DNA of 64,000 bases from Phascolarctos cinereus. Lineage: Eukaryota > Chordata > Mammalia > Diprotodontia > Phascolarctidae. The translations under genes and the position numbers were made by a program. The first letter of the stretch is position 1; each line of letters begins with the position of its first letter. Below the pieces are notes generated by a model that saw only the letters and a list, made by a program, of their open reading frames with translations, had not been told where the DNA came from and ran no database searches. Location: positions 8,810,501-8,874,500 of the forward strand of contig NW_018344068.1 of the NCBI RefSeq assembly GCF_002099425.1, given 5' to 3'. Positions 10,801 to 23,000 of this stretch are shown here, in pieces.

Positions 10801-11108
10801 TATTAACTATAATAGCTATTACTAGTTATAATTTTTTGTTGGTTAGGCCAAATGGAAATACCTGCCCCCAAAATAAAAGCATATTGACATAAATGCTACC
10901 AGCATTCAACAGATATACCCAAAGTATCTATTATAGATACAAAGGCGAGAAAAATAAGAGTTTATAACATGTAATACCTTTCAAAGGAAAGTAATAAACA
11001 AGGTGCTGTTGCACTCTAGGGGTGCTGGGAGCCCTGAAATTCTAGGGAAAAAGGCAAGGATTCCGCCTTGAAAGAATACCACTCAAGCCTTCAGACAAGC
11101 TTTATTGG

Positions 11109-11256
11109 TTTTTTGTTTGTTTGTTTGTTTTAGGCAGTTGGGGTTAAATGACTTGCCCGGGGTCACATAGCTAGTACAGTCAAGTGTTTGGTCTGGGGTT
11201 AGATTTGAACTCAGGTCCTCCTGACTTCAGGGCCGGTGCTCTATCCCCTGCACCAC
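11109..11256 (-). mobile_element. Marsupial tRNA-derived SINE
   Basis: An inverted copy, starting with a T-rich tail (TTTTTTGTTTG) and ending in the complement of the SINE head (CTCTATCCCCTGCACCAC). The word TTTATTG flanks both ends and may be the target-site duplication. Confidence 0.85.
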
Positions 11257-11784
11257 GGTTTATTGTTTTGCCAGTAGAAGCAGCAGGACTTTTAAGAACC
11301 AGCGAATTTGTGACACTTGTATTGCTTGTATTGCGAGTGGGCCAGACTGTTAAGTTATCTGAGCAATTTAATGGGGGCAGGATGGACCTTGTATACAGAA
11401 AGACTGTGGAAAGATCTGGATGTGATCAAGGAGTGGCCAATGGGCTGGGGTGACTGGGAGGTAACAGTAAAGGGGTCTAAATGGAATTAAGAAGTGTCGA
11501 AATAGGTTGGGCCAGATGCAGACAATGAGGGCCACATTGAAAGGACAGTTAAAAGGATCATACTGGGCTGGGTTGGGTGCCTCAGGCAAATGCCAGAGAT
11601 TTCTTTCAGGGGCTTTGGGATCCTTTTAAGGGTCCAGCTTGAATCCCATACCCTATCAGTGTTATTAAAAGTAGTTCATGGATCTTTCAACAAAAGTTGA
11701 GTAAAGCGTCTATTGTGTGTACTGGGTGCTAAAAGAAAGAGAGCAAGAGAAAGTTGACCCAGCATTAGAAGATAAAGAAATTGA

Positions 11785-12330
11785 TTTGGTCAAGAAACAT
11801 TTATAAAGTACCTACTATGTGCCAGTACTCTGTGCTCAAGATACTAATGGGAAAAAAAATCCTTGCTCTTGAGGGACTTCCTGGGGAGATAACATAAAAA
11901 CAACTATGTACAAAGTAAATTGGAGCTAGCTAGCACTGGGAAAGACCCCTGTGGCTGGTGAGGTTTGAGCTGAGACTTTTAGGGAAGCCAGGAGACAGGA
12001 GGAGAAAGATTGCATACCGGGCAATTGGGGAAAGACAGTGAAAAAGCACAAATTAGGAAGATGAGTGTCTTGGGCAAGAAACAGCAAGAGGCCAATGTCT
12101 ACTGAATTTTAGAGTTAGATGGAAGCGAGTAAAGTATAAGAAGGAAAGGTAGGAAGCAGTTTGTGAAAGTCTTTAAAAGCCAAACAGAGGAATCCTGGGA
12201 GTAACAGGGAGCCATTAGACTTTGAGTTGGAGGAGGGGGAAGGGGGTATCAAACTTACACTTTAGAAAAATCACTTTGGTGATTGAATGCAGGGTGTACT
12301 AGAGTGGGAATAGACTTTAGTTAGGGAGAC
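11785..12330 (+). repeat. Unclassified interspersed repeat, family R
   Basis: Begins AAGAAACATTTATAAAGTACC with a TATGTGCCAGTACTCTGTGC motif, and continues through AGGGAAGCCAGGAGACAGGAG, CAAACAGAGGAATCCTGGGAG and a closing AAAAATCACTTTGGTGATTG. The same words recur in order at 33530, 36600 and elsewhere, so this is a dispersed family about 550-600 bp long. I do not recognise its formal name. Confidence 0.65.
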
Positions 12331-12353
12331 CCACCAAGAAGCAGTAGTTCAGG

Positions 12354-12372
12354 GTGTGTGTGTGTGTGTGTT
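12354..12372 (+). repeat. Short (GT)n tract
   Basis: About nine GT units separate a family R copy from a family Q copy. Confidence 0.8.
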
Positions 12373-12575
12373 TGTAGTTTGTCCTTCCTCCTCAAAGACC
12401 ATGACATGAAGAAGATGATGAAATGACTTGCAATTTACTTTGATTTAAGGGAGGAATGGAGGGCTGTGCAAAGTGACCAGCTTCACTCTCTCTTCTAGAA
12501 CCATTTGAGTCCATTGGCCAGATGAGGTGATCAAGGGCCTGCCCTGGGGTGGTGGGTGTGAAAGAAGAGGAGACT
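12373..12575 (-). repeat. Unclassified interspersed repeat, family Q
   Basis: Contains CCTCCTCAAAGACCATGACAT, TTAAGGGAGGAATGGAGGGC and CCATTTGAGTCCATTGGCCA. The complementary text recurs at about 24990-25365 and partly at 43676-43800. Such sequence is dispersed in marsupial DNA; the family name is not known to me. Confidence 0.55.
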
Positions 12576-13089
12576 GGACAGATAGGAGAGATGTCACAAA
12601 AGGTAGCAATGTCAGGACTTGGCAGCAGATTAGATATGTGGGAGGTAAGAGAGAGTGAGGGATTGGATTTGGTACCTAGGTTGTGAGCCTGGGTGACTTG
12701 GAGGATAGTGTTACTTTTTATAGTAAAAGGCTAGTTAGGAAAAGGGGAAGGGAGAGAGATACTGAGTTTAAGTTGTCTATGGGACATACAGTTCAAGATG
12801 TCCAGTAGGCAGATGGAGATAGGAGTCTGGAGTTCAGCAGGGTGTTTCAGATATTTAGTAACTGTGTGACCCTACGCTAATCCTTATGAAGGATCCTTTT
12901 CCTTGAAGGGAGTATCTCTTCCTCAGCAAAATGGGGGTAAATGGTCCCCAACAGTATGGGGGTAAGCCTTCCCTTAAGTCAGATGAATTTGAAATGGAGA
13001 CAGAAGTCTGACTTTTGGGGCAGTCTTCCACAAAGCTAAGAGTCAGGGTCCTTTCTTGATCTGGCTGGTTTCACTAAAACACTATGATG

Positions 13090-13660
13090 GGTGAAGTCTG
13101 AAATAACTGAGGAAATAAAGGTTCAAGCTTCCAAAGATATCATTTTATTAAGCAGTGCATGCCAATTGCATAACAGATCAGGACCAGACTTCCTCAGCTT
13201 GCCACTGGACCCTGAATACAGGGGGAGATGGATTTTTATGCATTAAAAGAAAACAACAGGATATAAACCAGGATACAAGATTTTTGATTTCTGATCTGAT
13301 ATCTAAGTGGAGGAAACATTAAGGACTTCCCAAGTTAGGTAGGGGAGAATGAAAAGTTGAGATCTCCTGAAAAGAGGTTTCTCCCTCTCTTCCAGGTATT
13401 TTCAACGAAAGGAAAAATGGAACAATAACTGATGGACCAATACTGGGCCAGTTTTCCAATTTGCTTTAGATGTATAATTATGAGAAAGCTCCCTGTACCA
13501 ATCTTCAGATCTGACTGGGTTTCTGGTCAGCATAGCCTAGGTCCTTAGTTAAGGGTCTCTAAGCAGCAGGTAGAGGTAGTCCAACTTCTCAGCCATAAAG
13601 GACTAGGTTTAAATAATGCAAGATAGAAAATGGACTAAACCCATAATTGAATAGAAAGGG
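13090..13660. other. Unclassified 570-bp stretch in MVP intron 1
   Basis: Not L1, L2, MIR or the SINE. It opens near a TTTATT (13143-13148) and has no long open frame. It could be a degraded solo LTR or unique sequence; no terminal duplication was seen, so no call is made. Confidence 0.3.
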
Positions 13661-13894
13661 AACTGAGCCAGATCCAGAATTAAGTCATAAGATGGACTCA
13701 GTGGTTCTATCTGTTCCCACATCCTCACCTGTCAGATAAGGGGGCTAGATTCAGTGGCCTCAGCAGTCCTTTCCAATAATAATTCTATGAGCCTGTGAAC
13801 CTTATCATCATAGTTTACTGTCACATATAGGGCCTGTCATCAAAGTTCCAGGTACGGTGTGAGATCCAAAGGGTACAGTTACTGAATGGAGTAA

Positions 13895-14165
13895 AATGAA
13901 GATAGGTTTCATGGAAAAGGGGCTGCCTTTGAATTGGGCATTAGTGTAGGAGGAGAGATTCAACAGGCAAGGAAAGACAGAGAAGGCATCCAAAGCGTAG
14001 GAAATAGTATAAACAGAGGATTGGTAATGAATGAGTAGTGTATATTTGGCCAGAACTGATGAGCTTCAGCTGGGGTGAAGGCTAAGGCTCGTGCCAGGCC
14101 TTGAATAATAGAAGGGATTCAGACTTTACCAACATGGAGCCACTAAAGACTTTTGAACAGAGTAA
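13895..14165 (+). repeat. Family R repeat, partial
   Basis: Follows the family order: GGGGCTGCCTTTGAATTGGGC, a GGAGAGATTCAACAGGCAAGG middle, and ATGGAGCCACTAAAGACTTTTGA near the end. It is more diverged than the 11785 copy. Confidence 0.5.
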
Positions 14166-14554
14166 GTGACCTGTGATCATTGATTTGGAGCTGGGGGGAA
14201 AAAACAACCTTAGAGGTCATCTAGTTAAACTCCCTCAATGTGTGGATGAGTAAACTGAGTGTAAGGGAGGTTAGGTCACACAGTGAGTAAGTAGAAGAAA
14301 AAGGATTCAAGCCAAGGTGTTAAATCTCCAAATTAAGCCATCTTTCAACTGCTCTGGGTTCCCTTCATGAACCACCAATTGTGTCTAAGATTATTTTGGT
14401 ATTAAGGATGGATCACTCAGAAGAGAGAAAATAGAGGGAGAAAGGCCTGTTAGGAGGCTTTATTTTTTTCTTCCCTGAAGTGAAGTAGCCAGGTAGGGAA
14501 CTCCAAAGATGAACCTGTCTCTTTTCCCCATTGTCTGTCAAGAAGACTTCTGTC

Positions 14555-14754
14555 CCACTTTTGGGATGCAGCCAAAGCAATACTTAGGGGAAAGTTCATA
14601 TCTCTAAATGTAGAGAGAAAGATCAGATGAATAAATTGCATACAACTAAAAAAAAAACTAGAAAAAAATTTTAAATCTCCAATTAAACACCAAAATGGAA
14701 ATCCTGAAGATCAAAGGAGAAATTCATAAAATTGAAAGTAAGAAAACCATTGAA
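14555..14754 (+). mobile_element. Older L1, left segment (ORF2)
   Basis: The text matches the L1 ORF2 region before the reverse transcriptase domain. It breaks at 14754 exactly where a younger L1 has entered and resumes at 16861 after a 15-bp duplication. Confidence 0.8.
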
Positions 14755-16860
14755 ATTGAAGGTATTAGAAAAGGCAATGAAGAAACAAAGCTATCACTCT
14801 TTGCAGATGATATGATGATACACTTAGAGAATCAAGTAAAAAACTACTTGAAATAATAAACAACTTTAGCAAAGTTGCAGACTATAAAACAAACCCACAT
14901 AAATCATCAGCATTTCTATATATTACCAACAAAGCCCAACAGCAAGAGATGAGAAATTCCATTTAAAGTTACTGTAGACATTGTAAAATATTTAGGAGTC
15001 TACCTCCAAAACAAACCCAGGAACTATGTGAACACAATTGCAAAACACTTTTCATACAAATAAAGTCATCTAAATAATTGGAAAATCATCAATTGCTCAC
15101 GGATAGGCCCAGCTAATATAAGAAAAATGACAATTCTACCTAAACTAATTTACTTATTCAGTGCCATACCAATCAAACTACCAAAAATTATTTTATAGAG
15201 CTAGAAAAAAATAACAACAAGATTCTTTTGGAATAACAAAAGGTCCAGAATATCAATGGAACTAATAAAAAAAATGCAGGGGAAGGTGGCATAGCCATTC
15301 TAGATCTTAAATTGTATTATAAAGCAGCAATCGTCAAAACTGCTTGGTACTGGCTAAGAAATAGAGTGGAGGATCGGTGGAATAGGTTAAGTATGCAAGA
15401 CACAGTAGTCAATGACTGTAGTAATCTACTATTTGATAAACCCAAAGACCCCAGCTTCTAGGATAAAAACTCACTATTTGACAAAAACTGCTGGGAAAAC
15501 TAGAAAAGAGTATGGCAGAAACTAGGCATAGACCAAAATCACATACCATATACCAAAATAAAATCAAAATAGGTTTATGATTTATATATAAAGGCTGATA
15601 CTATAAGTAAACTGGGACAGCAAGGAATAGTTTACCTATCAGATTTATGGAGAACAGAAGAATTTATGACCAAACAGGAGACAGAGAACATTATGAAATG
15701 CAAAATGGATAACTTTGATTACATTAAATTGAAAAGTTTTTGCACAAACAAAGCCAATGCATTGGGAAAGAATTTTTACAACCAGTGTCTCTGATAAGGG
15801 CCTCACTTCTAAAATATGTAGAGAATTAAGTCAAATTTATAAGAATACAAATTTATAAGAATACAAGTCATTCCCCAGTTGGTAAATGGTCAAAGGATAT
15901 AAACAGGCAGTTCTCAGATGAAGAAAGTAAAGCCATCTATAATCATATGAAAAAAATGCTCTAAATCATATTGATTAGAGAAATGCAAATCAAAATAACT
16001 CTGAGGTACCACATCATACCTATCAGATTGGCCAACATGACAAAACAGGAAAATGATAAATGTTGGAGAAGATGTGGGAAAATTGGACCTCTAATGCATT
16101 GTTGGTGGAGTTATGAAATGATCCAACTATTTTGGAGAGCAATTTGGAACTATGCCCAAAGGATTATAAAAATGTGCATACCCTTTGACCCAGAGATCAT
16201 ACAAAGGGGAAAAGGACCCACATATATATACACAAATATTTATAGCAGCTCTTTTTGTGGTGGCAAAGAATTGGAAACTGAGAGGATGCCCATCAGTTGG
16301 GGGAATGGCTGAGCAAGTTGTGGTATATGAATGTAATGGGATACTATTGTGCTGTAAGAAATGATGAGCAGACAGACTTCAGAAAAGTATGGTCTGATGC
16401 TGAGTGAAGTGAGCAGAACCAGGAGAACATTGTACACAGTAACAGCCATGTTGTCGATGACTAATATTGATTGACTTAACCCTTCTCAGCAATGCAAGGA
16501 TCTACAACATCTCCAAAGGCCTCATGGTGGAAAATGCTGTCCACATCCAAAGAAAGAACTATGGATTTTGAATGCAGATTGAAGTATACTATTTGCTGTT
16601 TTTTTTTTCTTCTGTTGTGTTTTGTTCCCTTTTTCTGATGCTTCCTCCTATTGGTTCTAATTCTTACAACATCACTAATGTGAAAATATGTTTAATAGGA
16701 ATGTGTATATGTAGCCTATATCAGATTGCGTGCCATCTTGGGGAGGAAAGTAGGGGGAGAAAAATTTAAAACTCAAAAGCTTATGGAAGTGATTGTTGAT
16801 AAATCAAAATAAATTTTTAAAAAACACAAAAAAATGGAAAACAATATATGACTTAAAAAA
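14755..16860 (+). mobile_element. Younger 5'-truncated L1 nested in an older L1
   Basis: Starts inside ORF2 at the reverse transcriptase FADDMM box (TTTGCAGATGATATGATGAT, about 14799) and runs through the ORF2 C-terminus (GNGWRRCGK-like and NWKL.GCPS words at 16060-16310) to an A-rich 3' end near 16860. It is flanked by the perfect direct repeat AAGAAAACCATTGAA at 14740-14754 and 16861-16875, the signature of target-primed reverse transcription. ORF2 is interrupted by several stops and frame changes. Confidence 0.9.
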
Positions 16861-17995
16861 AAGAAAACCATTGAACTAATAAATAAAACTAGGAACTAGT
16901 TTTATGAAAAGAAAAAAAGATAAACCTTTGATTAATTTGATTTAAAAAAATGAAAGAAGAAAACCAAATTTCTAGTATCAAAAATGAAAAGAGTGAATGG
17001 CTCACCAATGGAGGTGAAATTAAAGCCATTATTAGAAGTCACTTTGTTCAATTATATGCCAGTAAAACTGACAATCTAAGTAAAATGGGTTTACAAAAAT
17101 ATCAACTGCCCAGATTAAGGGAAGGGGAAATAGAATACTCAAATAAACCTATCTTTAAAAAAAGTAATTGAACAGGCCATCAGTGAGCTCCTTAAGAAGA
17201 AAATCCGCAAGACCAGATGAATTCACAAACGAAATGTTTGGTAGAATTAAGCAACAACTATTTGAAAAAAATAGTTGAAGAAATCCTACCAAATTACTTT
17301 TATTGACACAAATATAGTTCTGATACCTAAACCAGAGAGAGCAAAAACAGAGGAGGAGAACTATAGACTGATTTCCTTAATATATGTGGATGCGAAATTT
17401 TAAAATAAAATAATAGCAAGGAGATTATAGCAATGTATTACAAAGATCATATACTATGACAAGGTAGGATTTATACTCGGAATACAGGGCTGGTTCAATA
17501 TTAGGAAAAAACTATCAGCATAATTGACCATATCAATAACAACAAAAATCATATAATGGTAGATGCAGAAAAAGCCTTTGACAAAATACAACACTTATTA
17601 AAAAGCACTAGCTATCCTAGGAATCAGTGGAGCCTTTCTTAAAATAAGTAGTATCTATCTAAAATCAAGAACAAGTATTATCTTTAATAGGAATAAACTT
17701 GAAGCTTTCCCAATAACATCGGGGTGAAGCAAGGATGTCCATTATCACCATTATTATTCAATATTGTACTAGGAATACAGCTATAGCAATAAGACAAGAA
17801 AAAGAAATTGTTGGCTTTCAATTGCCCAATTCTAATTAAAAGAAAAAAAATTTAAAAAAGAAATTGAACAAATAAAATAGGGAATGAGGAAACAAAACCA
17901 TCACTTTTTGTGGTTGGTATGATGGCATACTTACAGAATCAACTAAAAAACGAGTTGAAACAACTTTAGCAACATTACAGGATATCGTCACAAGT
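16861..17995 (+). mobile_element. Older L1, right segment (ORF2 reverse transcriptase)
   Basis: Continues the outer L1: motifs equivalent to ENYRLISL (about 17360), [12 protein letters not shown] (about 17465) and AEKAFDK (about 17568) occur in order, with many stops. It ends near the FADDM-like box around 17905-17995. Confidence 0.85.
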
Positions 17996-17999
17996 AAAT

Positions 18000-19100
18000 T
18001 CAATAAAGGTAAACTGAGGTGCATAACTCCAAGCAAAAATCAGTTTATTAACAATGACACATACAACTGTTAACAAAGTGGATTAGACTACCACTGAAAA
18101 GCCAGTAACTCCAATGAGAAAGTTACCCTCTTTGTTGACACGCAGGAAAAAAGGGGTTCTTGGTAGTCATGACATGTTAAAATTGGCTATACTAAGAAAA
18201 GTGGATTGGCATTTAGGTGAAACTCAGTTTCCTGTTAGAATAGTCAGCTTTTCATTTTTGTGATGTTTATTTGCCATGTCCAGCACCTTTCAACTCCCTT
18301 CTGGAACAAAGCATTCATGATAATATATTGGTCTGAATTTTCAGGATAGGACATAAACCTTTAGCCTTTTTAATTTCTTCAAACCTGAGTCCTATCTTAT
18401 TCTTGCCATCCTCCTCTGTGCCTACTTTTACAATGAAATCACCAGATATCAAAGTTTCTGTTGGCTTGGTTTGAAGTTCACCATTCTCGGTGGATATATC
18501 AATTATACCACCCTCTAAGGTCTTTTTTGCTTATGCTCGGTAAGAGCTTCCACAAGATGACATAACCAAGTATCCCATGAAATTTTTATTTTTAGTTGTC
18601 GTTGGGCACCTAATGAAACAATCTCTTCAATTCCATTGTCTTTTCAAGAAGAATATGTGAGCCATCCTTTCCATCCAGCTTGACTTTTTTGTCTCCTGAT
18701 TTCATTTGTGAAGCTATCATTATTGATATGGGTCGGTGTCAGGTCATTGGCCATTGGACACAAAATCCCACAGAGTATCTGCTGTTGAGTTCATCTTTAT
18801 AAGTCTAAAAGTTGTGTTTCTTAGCACCTTCTACCACTCTGCCGCCATTTCTGTGAGGGAGTCACACAAGACTGAGGACCGTTGTTTGTTTTCTCTTTCG
18901 AGGTTGCCTTTGCCAGAGAATCTTATCACCTAGTGGGCAACCAGCTGGTAATGAGTCTCTCTATATGTAGTAGCTACTCTGGTACTCAATCTGTCACCAA
19001 AACTGTATTTGAAGCCTTTCTCATATAGTAGGGTCTGCCAGAACTTAACGTTTATTGACAAAACCTTCAAGGAACCAGGATCGCCTCTGTGAAATAAGGC
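18000..19100. other. Unidentified stretch with a coding-like remnant on the minus strand
   Basis: No known repeat is recognised. On the minus strand an open stretch of about 65 codons lies between roughly 18520 and 18320, rich in Lys, Glu and Gly (for example SGDFIVKVGTEEDGKNKIGL). Stops occur on both sides. It may be the trace of an old retrocopy or transposon protein; its origin is not identified. Confidence 0.3.
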
Positions 19101-19174
19101 ATTAGAGAAGGATTTTGCATAGTTTTATCATTTTAAAAACTTAAAATAGGGAGTTGCTAAGGGTAGACTTGGGA

Positions 19175-19560
19175 GAGCCTAGGGTCTTAGGGCTGTTAGG
19201 AGTCTCAGTGGTCACCTAGTCCATCCCATACCTGAACAGGAATTTCCTGGACAATATCCCTGACCAGCAGCATCCACTGGAGGAATGGCACTGAGGGAGA
19301 ATCCCCTACCTCCTGCAACAGTCTATTCCTTTTTGGGGCAATTCTTAATTGTTAGAGAGTTTTTACTTACTTTAAACTAACTTCTGCCTCACTGAAACAT
19401 CTACCTGTGATTCCTCATTCCTCCCTCTGGGGCCAAGCGCAAGTCCAGTCCATACCTCTTCCACATGATGGCCCTCGTAATACATAAAGGTAATGGCCCC
19501 TAAGTCTTCTCTTCCTCATGCTAAGAATCTTGAGTTCTTACAACCGTACTGCCATGTAAG
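19175..19560 (-). mobile_element. CR1/L3-type LINE 3' fragment
   Basis: The order CCTGAACAGGAATTTCC, ACTTCTGCCTCACTGAAAC, CTCTGGGGCCAAGC, CTCTTCCACATGATGGCCC and CTAAGTCTTCTCTTCCTCA matches, in reverse orientation, the 3' region of vertebrate CR1-clade LINEs known to me. Confidence 0.6.
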
Positions 19561-19624
19561 GAGGAATTTTAGGGGGAGGTGCCCTCAAACAGCATGAAGG
19601 GTACCCCTGGTCTGTGTTGGTTTT

Positions 19625-19767
19625 TTGTTATTGTTTGTTTTGTTTTTGAGGCAGTTGAGGTTAAGTAACTTGCCCAGGGTCACAAGCTAGTGTCTGAGGT
19701 CACATTTGAACTGGGGTCCTCCTGACTCCAAGGCTGGTGCTCTATCCACTGTGCCATCTGGCTGCCT
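19625..19767 (-). mobile_element. Marsupial tRNA-derived SINE
   Basis: Inverted copy 220 bp upstream of MVP exon 2: a T-rich tail, AACTTGCCCAGGGTCAC, GAACTGGGGTCCTCCTGAC, and the head complement CTCTATCCACTGTGCCATCTG. Confidence 0.85.
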
Positions 19768-20010
19768 CTTTGTTTTTGTTTTTCTTTTACTGGTCTGTGT
19801 TAAAAAGGGAAGCAATCAAAGTTTCCTCCAGAGGCCTAAAATCCTTTTTTGTTTAAGCTTTTCTATTAGCCTTGGTTCTCTCCCTCCCTTCTTTTTTCTC
19901 CTCTGCTCTCTGTGGCCCCTTCCCTATCATTCATTTGTATTCTTTTTCCCCATACCAGATATCCTGTGTTAACCACTCCTCATTCCAGCCATCTTGATTC
20001 TGAAGTCACC

Positions 20011-23000
20011 ATGGCAAATAAAGGAGATCCCATCATCCGAATCCCCCCATACCACTTCATCCATGTGCTTGACCAGAACAGCAATGTATCCCGTGTGGAG
20101 GTTGGGCCCAAGACCTATATCCGGCAGGACAATGAAAGGTCAGTATGACTTCAGGAACCACCAACCCCTGAAAAGGAAAGAGATGCAGAAAAAGGACAGT
20201 TTTGGGCAGGAGTCTGGTAGCAATGCTTGTTGATCTGGCCAGCCTCTCTCCAGGTCATTCGTCTCTGTCCTTATTTCCAGGTAGGAGTGATTCCTCATCC
20301 AAGTCAGTGTTTGGGGAGGCAGAAGGGTTTTGGTCTATTGGAGGAATATGTTCCTTACTCACTTATTCTAATCTTTCATTATCTGGGAGTCCGTATCTTA
20401 TTTTCCATCCTCCAACTGCAGCACTGGCCTGCCCTCTCAGAGATATATCTGGCTGGGTGGGAAGAGTTAGAGGAGGAGGGAAGGTCTTTGTAATCCCTCA
20501 TACTTTCCTTTTATTCACCAGGGTACTGTTTACCCCAGCACGTATGGTTACAGTCCCACCACGACATTACTGCATTGTAGCTAACCCTGTAGCCCGAGAT
20601 AAAGGGGGCTCTGTGCTATTTGATGATGCTACAGGACAAGTTCGACTTCGGCATGCAGATCTGGAGATCCGGCTGGCCCAGGACCCTTTCCCACTGTACC
20701 CAGGGGAGGAGCTGGAACAGGTACCCAGAATATCTCCTATGTCCTTGCTCTACAAGGGCTAGAAGACAAAGGAAAGTTGGGTGAGGGGTAGGGCATTTGC
20801 TAATGCTAAAATTAAGTTGTATAGAGTCGAATTAGCCAGGAATTCCTTCCTACCCTACCCATCCTAACCTCCTCTCTACCTCTGCATGTTGACATTCTCT
20901 ATGGATTACTTGTCATTCCTTTAACACATTGGTACTTTCTCACCTCTATATTTTTAAAAATTTATTTATTTTTAGTTTTCAACATTCACTTCTACAAGAT
21001 TTTGAATTCCAAATCTTCTCCCCTACTATCACCTGCCCCCTTCTCTTATCCCCTTCCCCTTCTGTTTTCTTGTAGGGCAGGATAGATTTTTATACCCCTT
21101 TGCCTGTATATCTTACTTCCCAGTTGCACATAAAAACGATTTTTAACATTTGTTTTTAAAAGTTTATCACATCCATATTTTTGTTTAGGTGCCAGTACCC
21201 CTCTTTGCCTGTCAATAAATGACCAATGACTAAATGATTTCAGTGAGCTGCTGTGGAGCTGAGTTCTTACAGGGTTTTCTTGGGGGGCATGGCAACACTG
21301 TTGGTCCTTTTAAACATTTCACTTTACTCATTTGCTGACACAGATCACATCACACTTATAGAATTATTAAAAACAATAAGGTGGGATAGGATCAGGAAGG
21401 GAAGAAATCCCTGGGTAGGGTTTCCCCATTGACATGATCTGAGTTACTTGGACAAGTCATTCACCTCTAAACTTCATCATCTTTATTTTTTTAACTTTTA
21501 AACATTTTTATTTAAAGTTTTGAACCCCAAATTTCTATCCTTCCTTCTTTCCTTCCCTTCCTGAGATGGTAAGCAATCAGATAAAGGCTATACATGTGCA
21601 ATTATGTAAGACATTTCCTTATTAATCAGTTTGTACAAGAAGACTCGAATAAAAGAAAAAAAGATAAGAAAGAAAGTGAAAAATAGCATGCTTCAGTCTG
21701 TATTCAATCAATATCAGTTCTTTCTCTGGAGGTGGATAGTATGCTTCATCATTAGTCCTTTGGGATTGTCTTGGATCGTTGTATTGCAGAGAAGAGCTAA
21801 GTCATTGACAGTTTTTCATCAAACAATATTGCTGTGTACGGCAGTCTCCTGGTTCTGGTCACTTCATGTGAGTCCAGGTTTTTCTGAAATCATCCTGCTT
21901 GTCGTTTCTTATACCACAATAATATGCCATTATAATCATATGCCACAGCTTTGTTTAGCCGTTCCTCAATTGATGGGCATCCCTTTGATTTCTAATTCTT
22001 AGCCACAACAAAAAGAGCTGCTGCAATAAATATTTTGGTACAAATAGATCCTTTTCCCTTGTTTGGGATATCTTTGGAATGTAGACCTAGCAGTGATATT
22101 GCTTAGATCAAAGGGTAGGCAGTTTTATAGCCCTTTGAGCCTAGTTCTAAAGTGTTCTCCAGAATGGTTGGATCAGTTCACAACTCCACCAACAGTGCAT
22201 TAGTGTCTCAGTTTTCTCATACTCCCTCCAACATCCAACATTTTCCTTTTTTGTCAATACTAGCCACTTTGATAGGTGTGAGGTGGTGCCTCGGAGTTGT
22301 TTTAATTTGCATTTCTCTAATCAGTAGTGATTTTCACATGACTAGAGATAGCTTTGATTTCTTTATCTGAAAACTTCCTGTTCATATCCTTTGACCATTT
22401 ATCATTTGGGGAGTGGCTTATATTTTTATAAATTTAACTTAGGGGCAGCTAGGTGGCGCAGTGGATAGAGCATTGGCCCTGGAGTCAGGAGGACCTGAGT
22501 TCAAATCCAGCTTCACACACTTGACACTTATTAGCTGTGTGATCCTGGGCAAGTCACTTAACCTCACTGCCTAGCCAAAAATAAATAAATAAAGCTATAA
22601 AAAAAGTTGACTCAGTTCTCTATATATTTGAGAAATGAGGCCTTTATCACAGATACTTGTTATAAAAATTTTTTCCAAACACTTGACACTTACTAGCTGT
22701 GTGAGCCTGGGCAAGTCACTTAACCCCAATTGCCTAAAAATAAAACAAAATAAAACAAAATTTTTTCCCTAGTTTTCTACTTTCCTTATAATTTTGGTTG
22801 CATTGGTTTTGTTTGTGCAAACCTTTTTAATTTTATATGATCAAAATTATTCATTTCATATTCTGTAATGCTCTCTATATCTTCTTTGGTCTTAAATTCT
22901 TCCCTTATCCATAAATCTGACAAATAAACGATTCCATGCTCTCTTAATTTGCTTATTTCATCGTCTTTAAATGAAGGCTTTGGACCAGAATGACATTTCA

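Larger units (their letters stand above)
21485..22985 (-). mobile_element. L1 3' half, carrying two SINE insertions
   Basis: An antisense L1 runs from its 3' tail (21490) through the ORF2 C-terminal region (CCAGAATGGTTGGATCAGTTC, about 22160) to about 22975. It is split by a full SINE (22442-22606) and a 5'-truncated SINE (22677-22756), both younger than the L1. Confidence 0.85.

Noticed and set aside
13090-13660. A solo LTR
   Set aside because: No terminal duplication, no TG...CA ends and no primer-site context could be found; left as unclassified.
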